Shown one piece after another: positions 17,626 to 25,560 of a stretch of DNA of 64,000 nt (the first letter of the stretch is position 1; the number at the start of each line of letters is the position of its first letter). Location: positions 186,001 to 250,000 of the forward strand of contig NZ_VBSN01000049.1 of NCBI RefSeq assembly GCF_006149045.1, in the 5' to 3' direction. The position numbers and the translations under genes are program-made. The DNA comes from Dyadobacter flavalbus (GTDB lineage: Bacteria > Bacteroidota > Bacteroidia > Cytophagales > Spirosomataceae). The notes under the pieces were generated by a model, which had not been told where the DNA came from, did not search any database, and saw nothing but the letters and a program-made list of their open reading frames with translations.

Positions 17626-18204
17626 ATGAATGCATCCGATACTGAAAAAACGATTTTTGACCGGATGAAGGCCGGCGAGCTGATCAGAATGGACGATCCG
17701 GGGTATGAAGATTTCAGTAAAGCCGTTGCCCGCACCATTCAGTTATGTGTGGAAATGAATGCCGGCGCAACGGACACGGACGAAGTGCGGCGACGGTTGG
17801 GTGAAATTACCGGAAGACCTGTTGACCAATCGACAACCGTTTTTCCGCCGTTTTATACGAACTTCGGCCATTTCATCAGTCTGGGTAAAAATGTGTTCAT
17901 TAATCATGCCTGCTCGTTTCTGGATATTGGTGGCATTGTTATTGAAGATGACGTCATGATCGGACCGCGGGTGAATATTACATCCGAAACCCACCCGCTT
18001 GAACCGGCAGACAGAAAGACACTGATTCCAAAAACGGTTTTCATCCGGCGAAATGCCTGGATCGGTGCAGGTGCCACGATCCTGCCCGGCGTAACAGTTG
18101 GCGAGAATGCCGTGATAGCAGCCGGAGCGGTCGTAAACCGCGATGTGCCCGCGAACTCGGTTGTAGCCGGAATACCCGCAAAAGTTATAAAAGAACATAT
18201 ATAA
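17626..18204 (+). CDS. Hexapeptide-repeat sugar O-acetyltransferase (maltose/galactoside acetyltransferase type)
   Basis: The protein has 192 residues. An N-terminal helical cap ([20 protein letters not shown]) precedes a left-handed beta-helix with hexapeptide repeats ([40 protein letters not shown]) and ends [21 protein letters not shown], the standard end of the LacA/Maa/NodL group. The active-site His lies in SETHPLEP. These enzymes move acetyl from acetyl-CoA to sugar hydroxyls in the cytoplasm. It sits 36 bp after the deleted dehydrogenase and 26 bp before the intact one, so it is probably in the same transcript. Confidence 0.9.
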   Translation: MNASDTEKTIFDRMKAGELIRMDDPGYEDFSKAVARTIQLCVEMNAGATDTDEVRRRLGEITGRPVDQSTTVFPPFYTNFGHFISLGKNVFINHACSFLDIGGIVIEDDVMIGPRVNITSETHPLEPADRKTLIPKTVFIRRNAWIGAGATILPGVTVGENAVIAAGAVVNRDVPANSVVAGIPAKVIKEHI

Positions 18205-18230
18205 ACACCCAATCACAACCAATTTACAAC

Positions 18231-19295
18231 ATGACAGAAACAACAAACATCAAGGCATACGGTACGGAAGCAGCCGAAGCCCCTTTAAACCAACTTGGCA
18301 TTGACCGCAGAAAACCGACCGCACACGATGTGGAAATTGACATTCTTTACTGCGGAGTATGTCACTCCGACCTGCATACCGCAAGAAACGAATGGCACGG
18401 CACAATTTACCCCTGCGTACCCGGTCACGAGATCGTAGGCAGGATCGTCAGCGTTGGTGACCACGTGAGCAAGTTCAAAGTAGGCGATGTTGTAGGTGTC
18501 GGATGTATGGTGGATTCCTGCCGTGAGTGCCAGTATTGTCAGGAAGGCCTGGAACAGTATTGTGAACCCGGCATGACCGGAACCTACAATTCTCCGGATA
18601 AATACCTCGATACGCCCACATTCGGCGGCTACTCCGAAAGCGTTGTCGTTGACGAAAATTTCGTACTCCGCGTTCCTGAAAACCTCGAACTTGCTGCAAC
18701 GGCACCATTGCTATGCGCAGGCATCACAACTTATTCGCCATTAAGGCACTGGAATGTCGGTCCCGGCAAAAAAGTAGGGATTGTCGGCATTGGCGGTCTG
18801 GGCCATATGGGGATTAAAATTGCAAAAGCCATGGGTGCCGAAGTAGTTGCATTTACAACATCAGAATCCAAATTCGCCGAAGCAAAACGCCTGGGAGCAG
18901 ACGAAGTGGTTATGTCCAAAGACGCCGGGCAAATGGCCGCTTATCAGGGAAAACTGCATTTTATTCTGGATGCGGTTTCTGCCGAGCATGACATCAATGC
19001 ATATCTGGGCCTGCTTCGTGTGGACGGTTCGCTGGCGCTGGTGGGTGCACCGGAAAATCCGCTTCCTGTCGCCGCATTCAGCCTCATTGCCGGACGCAAA
19101 AGCTTTTCAGGTTCCATGATCGGCGGAATTGCCGAAACACAGGAAATGCTGGACTTCTGCGGCGAGCACAATATTGTTGCAGATATTGAAATGATCGACA
19201 TCAGGCAAATCAACGATGCCTACGAACGCCTGCTGAAAGGCGACGTGAAATACCGCTTCGTCATTGACATGGCCTCGCTGAAAAATCAGGATTGA
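18231..19295 (+). CDS. NAD(P)-dependent zinc alcohol dehydrogenase (YahK/cinnamyl-alcohol-dehydrogenase type)
   Basis: The protein has 354 residues, full length for the family. Catalytic zinc ligands are Cys44 (CGVCHSD), His66 (PGHE) and a Cys in LLCAGITTYSPL. The structural zinc set is Cys97, 100, 103 and 111 (CRECQYCQEGLEQYC). The cofactor loop reads GIGGLGHMGIKIAKAMG. Such enzymes reduce a wide range of aldehydes in the cytoplasm, and NADPH is the usual cofactor for the group. It is the intact paralogue of the broken gene at 17086 and the last gene of the AraC-linked cluster. A long purine/pyrimidine tract follows directly after the stop. Confidence 0.93.
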   Translation: MTETTNIKAYGTEAAEAPLNQLGIDRRKPTAHDVEIDILYCGVCHSDLHTARNEWHGTIYPCVPGHEIVGRIVSVGDHVSKFKVGDVVGVGCMVDSCRECQYCQEGLEQYCEPGMTGTYNSPDKYLDTPTFGGYSESVVVDENFVLRVPENLELAATAPLLCAGITTYSPLRHWNVGPGKKVGIVGIGGLGHMGIKIAKAMGAEVVAFTTSESKFAEAKRLGADEVVMSKDAGQMAAYQGKLHFILDAVSAEHDINAYLGLLRVDGSLALVGAPENPLPVAAFSLIAGRKSFSGSMIGGIAETQEMLDFCGEHNIVADIEMIDIRQINDAYERLLKGDVKYRFVIDMASLKNQD

Positions 19296-19512
19296 GGAAG
19301 GCAGGATTGAAGGAGGAAGGATGAAAGGAGGAAGGATTGAAGGAGGAAGAATTGAAGGAGAAGGGAGGAAGGATTGAAGGAGGTAGGATAAAAGGACTGT
19401 AACTGGCCCCCTTTCTTTCCTCCGTCCTCCCTTTTTCCCTTCCTTCCCTCCTACCTCCTCCCTTTCCTCCATTTTCCCTTTCTTCCTTCCTCCCTCTTTC
19501 CTTCCCACCTTT
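19296..19512. repeat. Polypurine tract followed by polypyrimidine tract (GGAAGGAG simple repeat)
   Basis: From the dehydrogenase stop to about 19395 the plus strand is almost all purine, with repeats of AGGATTGAAGGAGGAAGG. After a short spacer (CTGTAACTGGCC) it is almost all pyrimidine to about 19510. The two halves are roughly complementary, so the transcript could fold into a long imperfect stem, perhaps acting as a terminator. Long frames on either strand here are low-complexity artefacts. Confidence 0.85.
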
Positions 19513-19599
19513 TCCTCGCTCCGCCGCCCGTATCTGCTTCATTGAACAGGCATTGCAATGCGAGGGTATTTTTTTATCTTACAGAAAAAATATTCCTCT

Positions 19600-20949
19600 A
19601 TGAAGCGGACACTCCACCTTATCCTGTGCCTGGCCTGCCTTTGCTGGCAATGTAAAGAGACGAAAGAACCCGTACCCCAAACCGGTGAGATAAAAAAAAT
19701 CAATGTGCTGGAGTTTACGATTCCCGGAGTAGACCCGAAAAATATCAGCATCGGGAAAGATCTGATTGTAATAAACCTTCCTGAAAATTATGCAGCGGGC
19801 GACTATATCAAACCGGAAGTCATACCGGAAGCCGGCTATACTTGTACGTCGCCAGCGCTGGATGGATTCAAATATGAAAATCAGGAAGTTAGCATTTCAC
19901 TGCATAGCGCCAATGATACCAGAAACTTCAATATTATTGTTATTCCATTCAAAGCGATTCAGATCGCAGAACCTCCGAAAAACCTGCAGCTGACGCTTGA
20001 ACCGGAAACGCAAATCAAAACGGCCATTAAGCTGAAAGGAACAGTGGCCACCGTTTTTGAAGGCGAAAAGCTGATTTATGCACCTAAGATCCGTTTTACA
20101 AGCAAGGTAACGGGGGAAATAGCGTATGAGCTGTATGCTGATCCTAATTATAGCCGTTTTCAGGATTCCATGTCCGTTACATTGCCGGCTACAATAGTAC
20201 CTGGTGAATACAAGGCGGAAGTAGTGTGGGGCCCGAAAGCGGAATTGCTGTCTTCACAAATCACTGTCAAGCCCGGAGCAGTTTCTTTTAAAAGGGGTTC
20301 CTGGCATATGCTGGAACCGGACCGCTATTTTGAGGTAAACGGATTTAATTTTTCGCCCGCAGGCAAGTACGAAGCCATTGTTGAGAATGATTTCATAGTG
20401 CCGGAACGCATTGCTCTGAAATACGAAAAACCGGGATCCTTGTCCGGCAATCTGCCGGAAAGCATCGGTTTGGGCAATTACAAAATCACTTATCTGGAAA
20501 ACGGAAAAGAAAAGAAGCCTTACTCTGAAAAACAATGGCTGCTTCAATATTCCGGTGAAGATCACTTTTTCATAACCAAGACCCGCACCCAGCCTATTGC
20601 AAGAATTGTGACGCAACCTTCACGCCGCAGTTCATTTGAAACTTACCTGAATTCCAGCCTGCACTATTTTCCATCTGTTACCGAAATCAGCCGGAAGGAA
20701 CCAATATTGGTTTACAGCGAAACATGGGGTCCAACGCCAAACAAGATCGAACTGATTCTCGTTGATCATCGAAGCAGAAAAGAATATGTATTACCTTTTT
20801 CAGGCAGTGTTTACGGGATTTTTGATGGCTTTCTCTCGTTTCCGGCATTTGCTGTCACCGAAGACGTTCCCGACGGAGCCTATGAAATGTACATTGTTCG
20901 CGGAACGGAGAAAACAGAGCGGTACAGCCGGATTATTACTTTGAGGTGA
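19600..20949 (+). CDS. Large lipoprotein of unknown function with Ig-like beta domains
   Basis: The ATG at 19600 gives 449 residues and a clean lipoprotein signal (MKRTLHLILCLACLCWQC, lipobox Cys18); the frame also runs 14 codons upstream. The mature protein is beta-rich: a first domain (about 30-110; KINVLEFTIPGVDPKN), then a region with a KPGAVSFKRGSWHMLEPDRYF phrase and a C-terminal domain with YSETWGPTPNKIELILVD. The style resembles the IPT/TIG-containing surface lipoproteins often seen in this phylum, but I did not recognise a family. It is flanked by a repeat tract and a convergent HxlR gene. Confidence 0.7.
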   Translation: MKRTLHLILCLACLCWQCKETKEPVPQTGEIKKINVLEFTIPGVDPKNISIGKDLIVINLPENYAAGDYIKPEVIPEAGYTCTSPALDGFKYENQEVSISLHSANDTRNFNIIVIPFKAIQIAEPPKNLQLTLEPETQIKTAIKLKGTVATVFEGEKLIYAPKIRFTSKVTGEIAYELYADPNYSRFQDSMSVTLPATIVPGEYKAEVVWGPKAELLSSQITVKPGAVSFKRGSWHMLEPDRYFEVNGFNFSPAGKYEAIVENDFIVPERIALKYEKPGSLSGNLPESIGLGNYKITYLENGKEKKPYSEKQWLLQYSGEDHFFITKTRTQPIARIVTQPSRRSSFETYLNSSLHYFPSVTEISRKEPILVYSETWGPTPNKIELILVDHRSRKEYVLPFSGSVYGIFDGFLSFPAFAVTEDVPDGAYEMYIVRGTEKTERYSRIITLR

Positions 20950-20954
20950 TTTTT

Positions 20955-21012
20955 TGTGAGATGTGAGTTGTGAAATGTAAGATGTAAATTGTGAAAAGCT
21001 GGACGTGAGATG
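20955..21012. repeat. Degenerate TGTGAGATG tandem repeat
   Basis: Seven- to nine-base imperfect repeats (GTGAGATGTGAGTTGTGAAATG and variants) fill the gap between the lipoprotein stop and the convergent HxlR gene. No hairpin terminator is seen. Confidence 0.5.
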
Positions 21013-21023
21013 TTTGGTTGTTT

Positions 21024-21377
21024 TTACAGGTTTTTATGTTTTTCTCCCCATTTTTCCAGTTCCTTAATGACCGGCTTCAGATCGTAGCCGATGGGTGTCA
21101 GTTCGTATTCAACGCGTGGCGGGACTTCCGCGTAAACCGTGCGTTTTACAATATGGTTTGCTTCCAGCCTTCGCAGCTGCAGCGTCAGCATTCTTTCGGT
21201 TATGTTTGGCAATAGCTTCTTCAGCTCGCTAAATCTGAGTTTTCCCTGCAGTAACCAGGAACATATCACCAAAGCCCATTGGCCGCCGATGAGGTTGGCC
21301 GTATACACTTCCGGACATTCATCGGACAGGGCTGTTTTGTTGGCGAAATTGGTCGACGTTTCTTTGATTTTAGACAT
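21024..21377 (-). CDS. HxlR-family winged-helix transcriptional regulator
   Basis: The protein has 117 residues, typical for HxlR/MarR-like single-domain regulators. Signature phrases are a Cys near the N-terminus (ECPEVYTANLIGGQWALVI), LRFSELKKLLPNITERMLTLQLRRLE (recognition helix region) and VPPRVEYELTPIGYDLKPVI (wing and dimer helix). The early Cys is the residue that senses quinones or electrophiles in QorR/HypR-type members. It is divergent from a flavodoxin-fold NAD(P)H oxidoreductase gene with a 100-bp shared control region, the usual arrangement for auto-regulated quinone or electrophile response. Confidence 0.9.
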   Translation of the reverse strand: MSKIKETSTNFANKTALSDECPEVYTANLIGGQWALVICSWLLQGKLRFSELKKLLPNITERMLTLQLRRLEANHIVKRTVYAEVPPRVEYELTPIGYDLKPVIKELEKWGEKHKNL

Positions 21378-21441
21378 TACTTACATTTCTTATAGTACCG
21401 CACAATGGGTTGCCAATGTACGAAATTGATGTTATGCCCTA

Positions 21442-21449
21442 TACTTTTG
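21442..21449 (+). promoter_or_regulatory. Candidate -7 box of the oxidoreductase gene
   Basis: TACTTTTG matches the Bacteroidota TAnnTTTG box and ends 28 bp before the ATG at 21478. I did not find a good TTTG -33 element at the right distance. GTAC half-sites nearby (about 21396 and 21417) form a loose dyad that could be the HxlR operator. Confidence 0.4.
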
Positions 21450-21477
21450 CATCATGAAATAGGCAAGTTTTAACAAA

Positions 21478-22008
21478 ATGAAAACATTGATAATCGTTGT
21501 TCATCCGGATATAGCGCATTCGGCTGTGAATAAAAGATGGATTGAAGCACTGAACCAATTCCCTGAAAAGTACGTCGTTCATCCGTTGTACGAAGTTTAT
21601 CCCAATGAAAAAATCGATGTCGAAGCAGAACAGAAATTGGTGGAGCAATATGAGAAGATTATTTTCCAGTTTCCTTATTACTGGTTCAATTGTCCTCCGC
21701 TTTTCAAGAAATGGCTGGATGAAGTACTGACGCACGGCTGGGCTTATGGCAGCAAAAGCGGCTACAAACTTGCGGGCAAAAAAATAGCGCTTGCGATCTC
21801 GCTGGGCGCTGATGAACAGGAGTACGGGCCATCAAAAATATTCAAGTATTCCCTTACAGAATTGACCCGGCCTTTTGAGCTTACGTTTGAATACGTAAAG
21901 GCGGATTATAAACCTCCGTTTGCTGTCTACGGAATTGAATACAATGCTTCGGCTGAATGGATTGAAAACAGTGTTGTGCAGTATCTGGATTTCCTGAACG
22001 CTTTTTGA
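21478..22008 (+). CDS. Flavodoxin-fold NAD(P)H (quinone) oxidoreductase
   Basis: The protein has 176 residues, matching the KefF/MdaB-like NAD(P)H dehydrogenase (quinone) family. It opens with MKTLIIVVHPDIAHSAVNKRW (FMN phosphate loop), continues with IIFQFPYYWFNCPPLFKKWLD (the conserved FPxYWFxxP segment) and VLTHGWAYG, and has the usual GxxAxxxGA-like ALAISLGADEQEYG strand. The enzyme would reduce quinones or nitro/azo compounds in the cytoplasm by two electrons using FMN. Divergence from the HxlR gene suggests induction by electrophiles; this is inference. Confidence 0.9.
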   Translation: MKTLIIVVHPDIAHSAVNKRWIEALNQFPEKYVVHPLYEVYPNEKIDVEAEQKLVEQYEKIIFQFPYYWFNCPPLFKKWLDEVLTHGWAYGSKSGYKLAGKKIALAISLGADEQEYGPSKIFKYSLTELTRPFELTFEYVKADYKPPFAVYGIEYNASAEWIENSVVQYLDFLNAF

Positions 22009-22268
22009 GACAACTTTTCAGTTTATAAACTTTTCTTAAATATTCTTTCCGTTTTTACCGGCTTGTTATAAAAGCATAATCGCTGGTCCGGCCAATGATC
22101 CGGTTTTGTTCAAAAGTATTTTTTCCGGTGCATGGTGACATGATGATAAGTGCATTGTGGTTTCTGCTTTCGTCATTATACGGAAAACGTTCGTCTCAAC
22201 TTTATTCAATGGGCACTTTGCTCCTAGCAGCATCCTGATCGTAGAAAGCAGAATATATATAATTCATA
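22009..22268. other. Gene-free DNA before the tandem repeat array
   Basis: No convincing coding region is seen between the oxidoreductase gene and the 52-bp array. Together with the array and the DNA after it, the gene-free span is about 680 bp. Confidence 0.4.
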
Positions 22269-22508
22269 GCTCCGAAGGAGCACCGTGTTTGTAGAAATTG
22301 CAAAACAAGCAGAAATCATCGCTCCGGAGGAGCACCCTGTTTGTAGAAAATGCGAAACAAGCAGAAATCATCGCTCCGGAGGAGCACCCTGTTTATAGAA
22401 ATTGCAAAACAAGCAGAAATCATCGCTCCGGAGGAGCACCCTGTTTATAGAAATTGCAAAACAAGCAGAAATCATCGCTCCGGAGGAGCACCCTATTGGT
22501 AGAAATCA
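22269..22508. repeat. 52-bp tandem array of the GCTCCGGAGGAGC repeat (four full units and one partial)
   Basis: Units start at 22269, 22321, 22373, 22425 and 22477 (partial). Each holds the core GCTCCGGAGGAGC, then CCTGTTTGTAGAAA (or TTATAG) and a constant spacer with GCAAAACAAGCAGAAATCAT. Unit 1 has a diverged core (GCTCCGAAGGAGC). The spacers are the same in every unit, so this is not a CRISPR array. Confidence 0.92.
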
Positions 22509-22687
22509 GAGAATACAATCAAAAAATAATTGCCAATCCATCAAAGCAAGGAAAGGTGGCGCTGAAATGAGGATGACAACACAAGGCAAAGCAAACAATA
22601 GATTTTCTTTTTGGAAACCACAACCTGAATTGCATTGCAGGTAAAGTTTTATTTAATTGCAAATCAGGAACATAAACAAGTATTTCA

Positions 22688-22945
22688 ATGGAAAATTTTG
22701 ATTTGAGCTGGAACCTTACGGAATATGACAGGATCTTCAATCTGCTGCCAGACCAACCTGAACATAACCAAACCATGGAACTTGCTGTTCATCTCATAAA
22801 ACACTTGCGTACTTCCCCGCATGAACCCGCCCTTTACAATCCCGGCAGTACAACACAGGAAGTTGTAACTTTTGTATATGATAAAAGTAAAGACAAGTGG
22901 CTGTCTTATTTACACGGGGTTGAAAAAGAAATACTTGTAAACTGA
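22688..22945 (+). CDS. Small acidic hypothetical protein (85 residues)
   Basis: An ATG-started frame with balanced, protein-like composition: MENFDLSWNLTEYDRIFNLL, then a helix MELAVHLIKHLRTSP and a C-terminal TTQEVVTFVYDKSKDKWLSY. There is no signal peptide or membrane segment and I recognised no family. It stands alone between the repeat array and two minus-strand response-regulator genes. Confidence 0.5.
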   Translation: MENFDLSWNLTEYDRIFNLLPDQPEHNQTMELAVHLIKHLRTSPHEPALYNPGSTTQEVVTFVYDKSKDKWLSYLHGVEKEILVN

Positions 22946-23050
22946 TCCGGAATAAAGACCGTAAACCTTTCCATTTTACTTTTTCCGGAAGCAAATAGGA
23001 CCAAAAAACAAGCGTTCTGAACTTGCTTCCTGATTACAAAGCTATCATAA

Positions 23051-23476
23051 TCAAACCCTCTGGCCAGGCAGGATAGCACGTTCCCAATATCCGCATATAG
23101 ACTGAAGCTGATCTTTCAAGCCGTCATAAGTAGGCGCTTTTACGTAAAATCCTTGAACCAGCGACATATAGGCTTCTTCCACATCCCTGGGATTAACAGA
23201 CTCGGACAAGAATATAAACGGTATGGAATGCTTCTTCAGCTTGATATCGGAATTGATTTCTTCTTTTAGTTCCATGCCCGACATTCCGGTAAGATGAAAG
23301 TCGCAAAGGATCATAAAAGGTCTGCTCTTACTGTTATTAAGATAATCGATCAGGGCATTGCCGTTATCAAAATTGACTACCTGATTTGTGCATCCAATGT
23401 CTCTTAATGCATCCGTTACCAGGTAACGATCGTCTTCATCTCCTCCAACATAGAGGATTGGGCCATTTTCCATCAT
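23051..23476 (-). CDS. Single-domain receiver protein with altered acidic pocket
   Basis: This 141-residue protein is a lone REC domain with no output domain, colinear without gaps with the neighbour at 23788. It keeps the phospho-acceptor Asp59 (ILCDFHLTG), Ser91 in the switch position (FLSES) and Lys113 (FYVKAP). The first two acidic pocket residues, Glu11-Asp12 in the paralogue, are Gly11-Gly12 here (YVGGDEDD), so Mg2+-dependent phosphorylation may be weak or lost unless Asp13 substitutes. Single-domain regulators of this kind often answer to a hybrid or orphan kinase encoded elsewhere; no kinase is adjacent. The start could be either of the first two Met codons. Confidence 0.88.
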   Translation of the reverse strand: MMENGPILYVGGDEDDRYLVTDALRDIGCTNQVVNFDNGNALIDYLNNSKSRPFMILCDFHLTGMSGMELKEEINSDIKLKKHSIPFIFLSESVNPRDVEEAYMSLVQGFYVKAPTYDGLKDQLQSICGYWERAILPGQRV

Positions 23477-23787
23477 TTACTTTACGTATATCAATATAAA
23501 AATCCAGCCGGTAAACGTCATTATTGACTTGAATCAGATATTTATTTTATAGCCTGTGCTGTTTCAGGGCAGATTTAACAAGGATATAAAAACGAATGCC
23601 AGGGATGACGTCACAGGCTGCTTTAATTCACACCGGATCATCAGCGTATAGTACCAATCGATGTGCCATATAGGTCTGATAATTCGACTGATATGTTTTT
23701 CTGCAATTTCTAAAACAACGATGACCTTTCAGCAAAGCCGGTTGCGCACGCAGTTCTTAGCCATTTGAAAAACTATTTTTATTCAAG
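23477..23787. other. Gene-free spacer between the two receiver genes
   Basis: About 310 bp with no coding region or hairpin that I can support. The length suggests the two receiver genes have separate promoters. Confidence 0.35.
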
Positions 23788-24213
23788 TCAGGTGACCCGG
23801 TCCGGCAACAGGCAAAGTTGCCAGTACTTGAAAATGATAGACAGATCTTCTTTGAGCTTGTTGTAATTGTTGGTCTTGACAAAAAATCCCTGAACGGTAT
23901 ACTTGTATGCTTCCTTAACCGTAAGAACATGATTCGAGGTTGTAAAAAACAAAAACGGTATGGATCTTTCTTTCAAGAGCGGAGAATTTTCAATGTATTC
24001 TCTGGTTTCCAACCCGTTCATGGATGGCAGATTAATATCGCAGATAATCAGAAAAGGCTGCTGCATACTTGATCCAAGGTATTTGATCACCTCAACGCCG
24101 TCCTGAAAATAAACGACCCGGTTTGTAATCCCCAGCTCCCGTAATGCTTGCGTAATCATCAATTGATCATCTTCATCGTCTTCAACTAAAAAAATAGGTC
24201 CTGAATGTGGCAT
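23788..24213 (-). CDS. Single-domain response regulator (REC)
   Basis: This 141-residue receiver has a full set of key residues: the acidic pocket Glu11-Asp12-Asp13 (FLVEDDEDD), acceptor Asp59 (ICDINLPSMNG), Thr91 or Thr92 (FFTTSN) and Lys113 (FFVKTNNY). It belongs to the Rcp1/CheY-like stand-alone receivers frequent in Cytophagales. It is a tandem paralogue of the gene at 23051, which has lost part of the pocket. A 74-residue hypothetical gene ends 46 bp upstream on the same strand. Confidence 0.92.
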   Translation of the reverse strand: MPHSGPIFLVEDDEDDQLMITQALRELGITNRVVYFQDGVEVIKYLGSSMQQPFLIICDINLPSMNGLETREYIENSPLLKERSIPFLFFTTSNHVLTVKEAYKYTVQGFFVKTNNYNKLKEDLSIIFKYWQLCLLPDRVT

Positions 24214-24258
24214 AAGTTAATATGTCGTGCTGTTTTCTTGTTCTGATCAAACTGCTTT

Positions 24259-24483
24259 TTAGGTTGTGATATACGTTCCCAGCCTGACTGCCATGAAAAC
24301 TGCTTCAACAATACCTGGTTTATCATCTTTGCTGCTGCGATATACCGGATCCGACGTAATCAGATACTCGTACCCGTTGTACCGGAAATACTCCCCTGCT
24401 TTCAGCCCTTCATCACAATAGGCCGTAAATTCATAAGCATTGGTCAAATCATTGAATTTGCTGTAAAGTTTTATATCAATCAT
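24259..24483 (-). CDS. Small hypothetical protein (74 residues)
   Basis: The short protein begins MIDIKLYSKFNDLTNAYEFT, has a Tyr-rich middle (GEYFRYNGYEYLITSDPVYR) and ends VEAVFMAVRLGTYITT, a pattern of beta strands suggesting a small barrel or ferredoxin-like fold. I recognised no family. It lies directly upstream of, and on the same strand as, the two receiver genes and could be co-transcribed with the nearer one. Confidence 0.5.
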   Translation of the reverse strand: MIDIKLYSKFNDLTNAYEFTAYCDEGLKAGEYFRYNGYEYLITSDPVYRSSKDDKPGIVEAVFMAVRLGTYITT

Positions 24484-24856
24484 TCCGCTGTTTTGAGTTA
24501 AACAATGCCGCCAAATTGCTTAAATAATCTGGTATTTTTTACAATAACGTAGACTTTATACGTAAATTAATTTATATTTTAAATAAACATATAATCATAA
24601 TCAGGTCACATATAAATTAAACTAGTTCTACAATGCAAATACTTACATCCAGGCGGTTCTTTGCAGCGGGCTGAAGGTTTGGAGAACATTCCGCTTTTTA
24701 CCGGATTAAACCGTTTTCCATGCAAATCAATACCAGTAAAAGCAGCCGGTTTTTCGTTTGTTTACCGGCATTTCTCGTTGGAAAAGTTTATAAGACAGGC
24801 TGGTACATTTATTTAAAGACAGTAAGATAGTAACCTCACCATACTGTAATCAACCA
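24484..24856. other. AT-rich divergent intergenic region
   Basis: About 370 bp between the minus-strand hypothetical gene and the plus-strand DUF421 gene. It should hold two divergent promoters. I found no clear TAnnTTTG box or operator. Confidence 0.4.
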
Positions 24857-25540
24857 ATGGAATTTGACTGGAATGAAGTGTTTATCAATGATCTTGACTG
24901 GAATTTTACCTTACAGATTATTGTCCGCACCCTGATCATGTTTTCGGTCATTCTCATTTTTCTGAGAATGACTGGCAAAAAAGGAGTACGCCAGCTCTCG
25001 ATTTTTGAAGTAGCCATTATCATTGGATTAGGCTCTGCGGCGGGCGACCCCATGTCCAACAAGGATAACGCCATCATTCCTGCGTTGATCGTATTTCTTA
25101 CCGTTCTGGGCCTTTACCGGCTGATTACCTGGATCGCAGCCAGGAACGAAGCCTTTGAAAGTGTTCTGGAAGGAGATCCCGTTTACATCATTGAAGACGG
25201 CATGTTCAACCTCGACACCGGTGAAAGAACCTTTGCCAAAGACGAATTTTTCTCTGAAATGAGGCAGCAGAACATTGAACATCTGGGGCAGGTAAGAACG
25301 GCAATTCTGGAAACAAACGGAAATGTAAGCTTTTATTACTTTGAAGACAGCGATGTGAAACCCGGACTGCCCGTAATGCCCAAGTTGTACCAAAAGAAAA
25401 GCAGTATCATCAAAAGCACCGGAAATCACGCCTGTACATACTGCGGTAATGTGGAAGAATTAAAAGGTAAATCAAAAAATTGCAGCCGGTGCGGAAAAAA
25501 CGAATGGGTGCAGGCAATCCGGTCTGCCAGACTTACCTGA
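24857..25540 (+). CDS. DUF421 (YetF-type) membrane protein with C-terminal zinc ribbon
   Basis: The 227-residue protein has three transmembrane segments near the N-terminus (about 17-40, 47-62, 72-92) and then the cytoplasmic DUF421 domain (FESVLEGDPVYIIEDG; EFFSEMRQQNIEHLGQVRTA; ILETNGNVSFYY). After the domain it carries CTYCG...CSRCG (about residues 193-215), a four-Cys zinc-ribbon-like motif. DUF421 proteins have no settled biochemical role; in Bacillus they are linked to spore or envelope properties. The start ATG follows a long gene-free region, and the gene converges with an MFS gene 20 bp downstream. Confidence 0.88.
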   Translation: MEFDWNEVFINDLDWNFTLQIIVRTLIMFSVILIFLRMTGKKGVRQLSIFEVAIIIGLGSAAGDPMSNKDNAIIPALIVFLTVLGLYRLITWIAARNEAFESVLEGDPVYIIEDGMFNLDTGERTFAKDEFFSEMRQQNIEHLGQVRTAILETNGNVSFYYFEDSDVKPGLPVMPKLYQKKSSIIKSTGNHACTYCGNVEELKGKSKNCSRCGKNEWVQAIRSARLT

Positions 25541-25560
25541 CCGGTCATGTTGCAGTATTC

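Noticed and set aside
19107..19542. Two long minus-strand frames over the purine/pyrimidine tract
   Set aside because: They encode only low-complexity Lys/Glu/Gly/Arg or Ser/Pro/Phe runs produced by the simple repeat.
22269..22508. Possible CRISPR array (palindromic core at fixed spacing)
   Set aside because: The spacers are nearly identical in all units, the period is 52 bp throughout, and no cas genes are nearby. It is a tandem repeat.
22402..22644. 80-codon plus-strand frame starting in the tandem array
   Set aside because: Its first half is the 52-bp repeat translated; composition after that is not protein-like.
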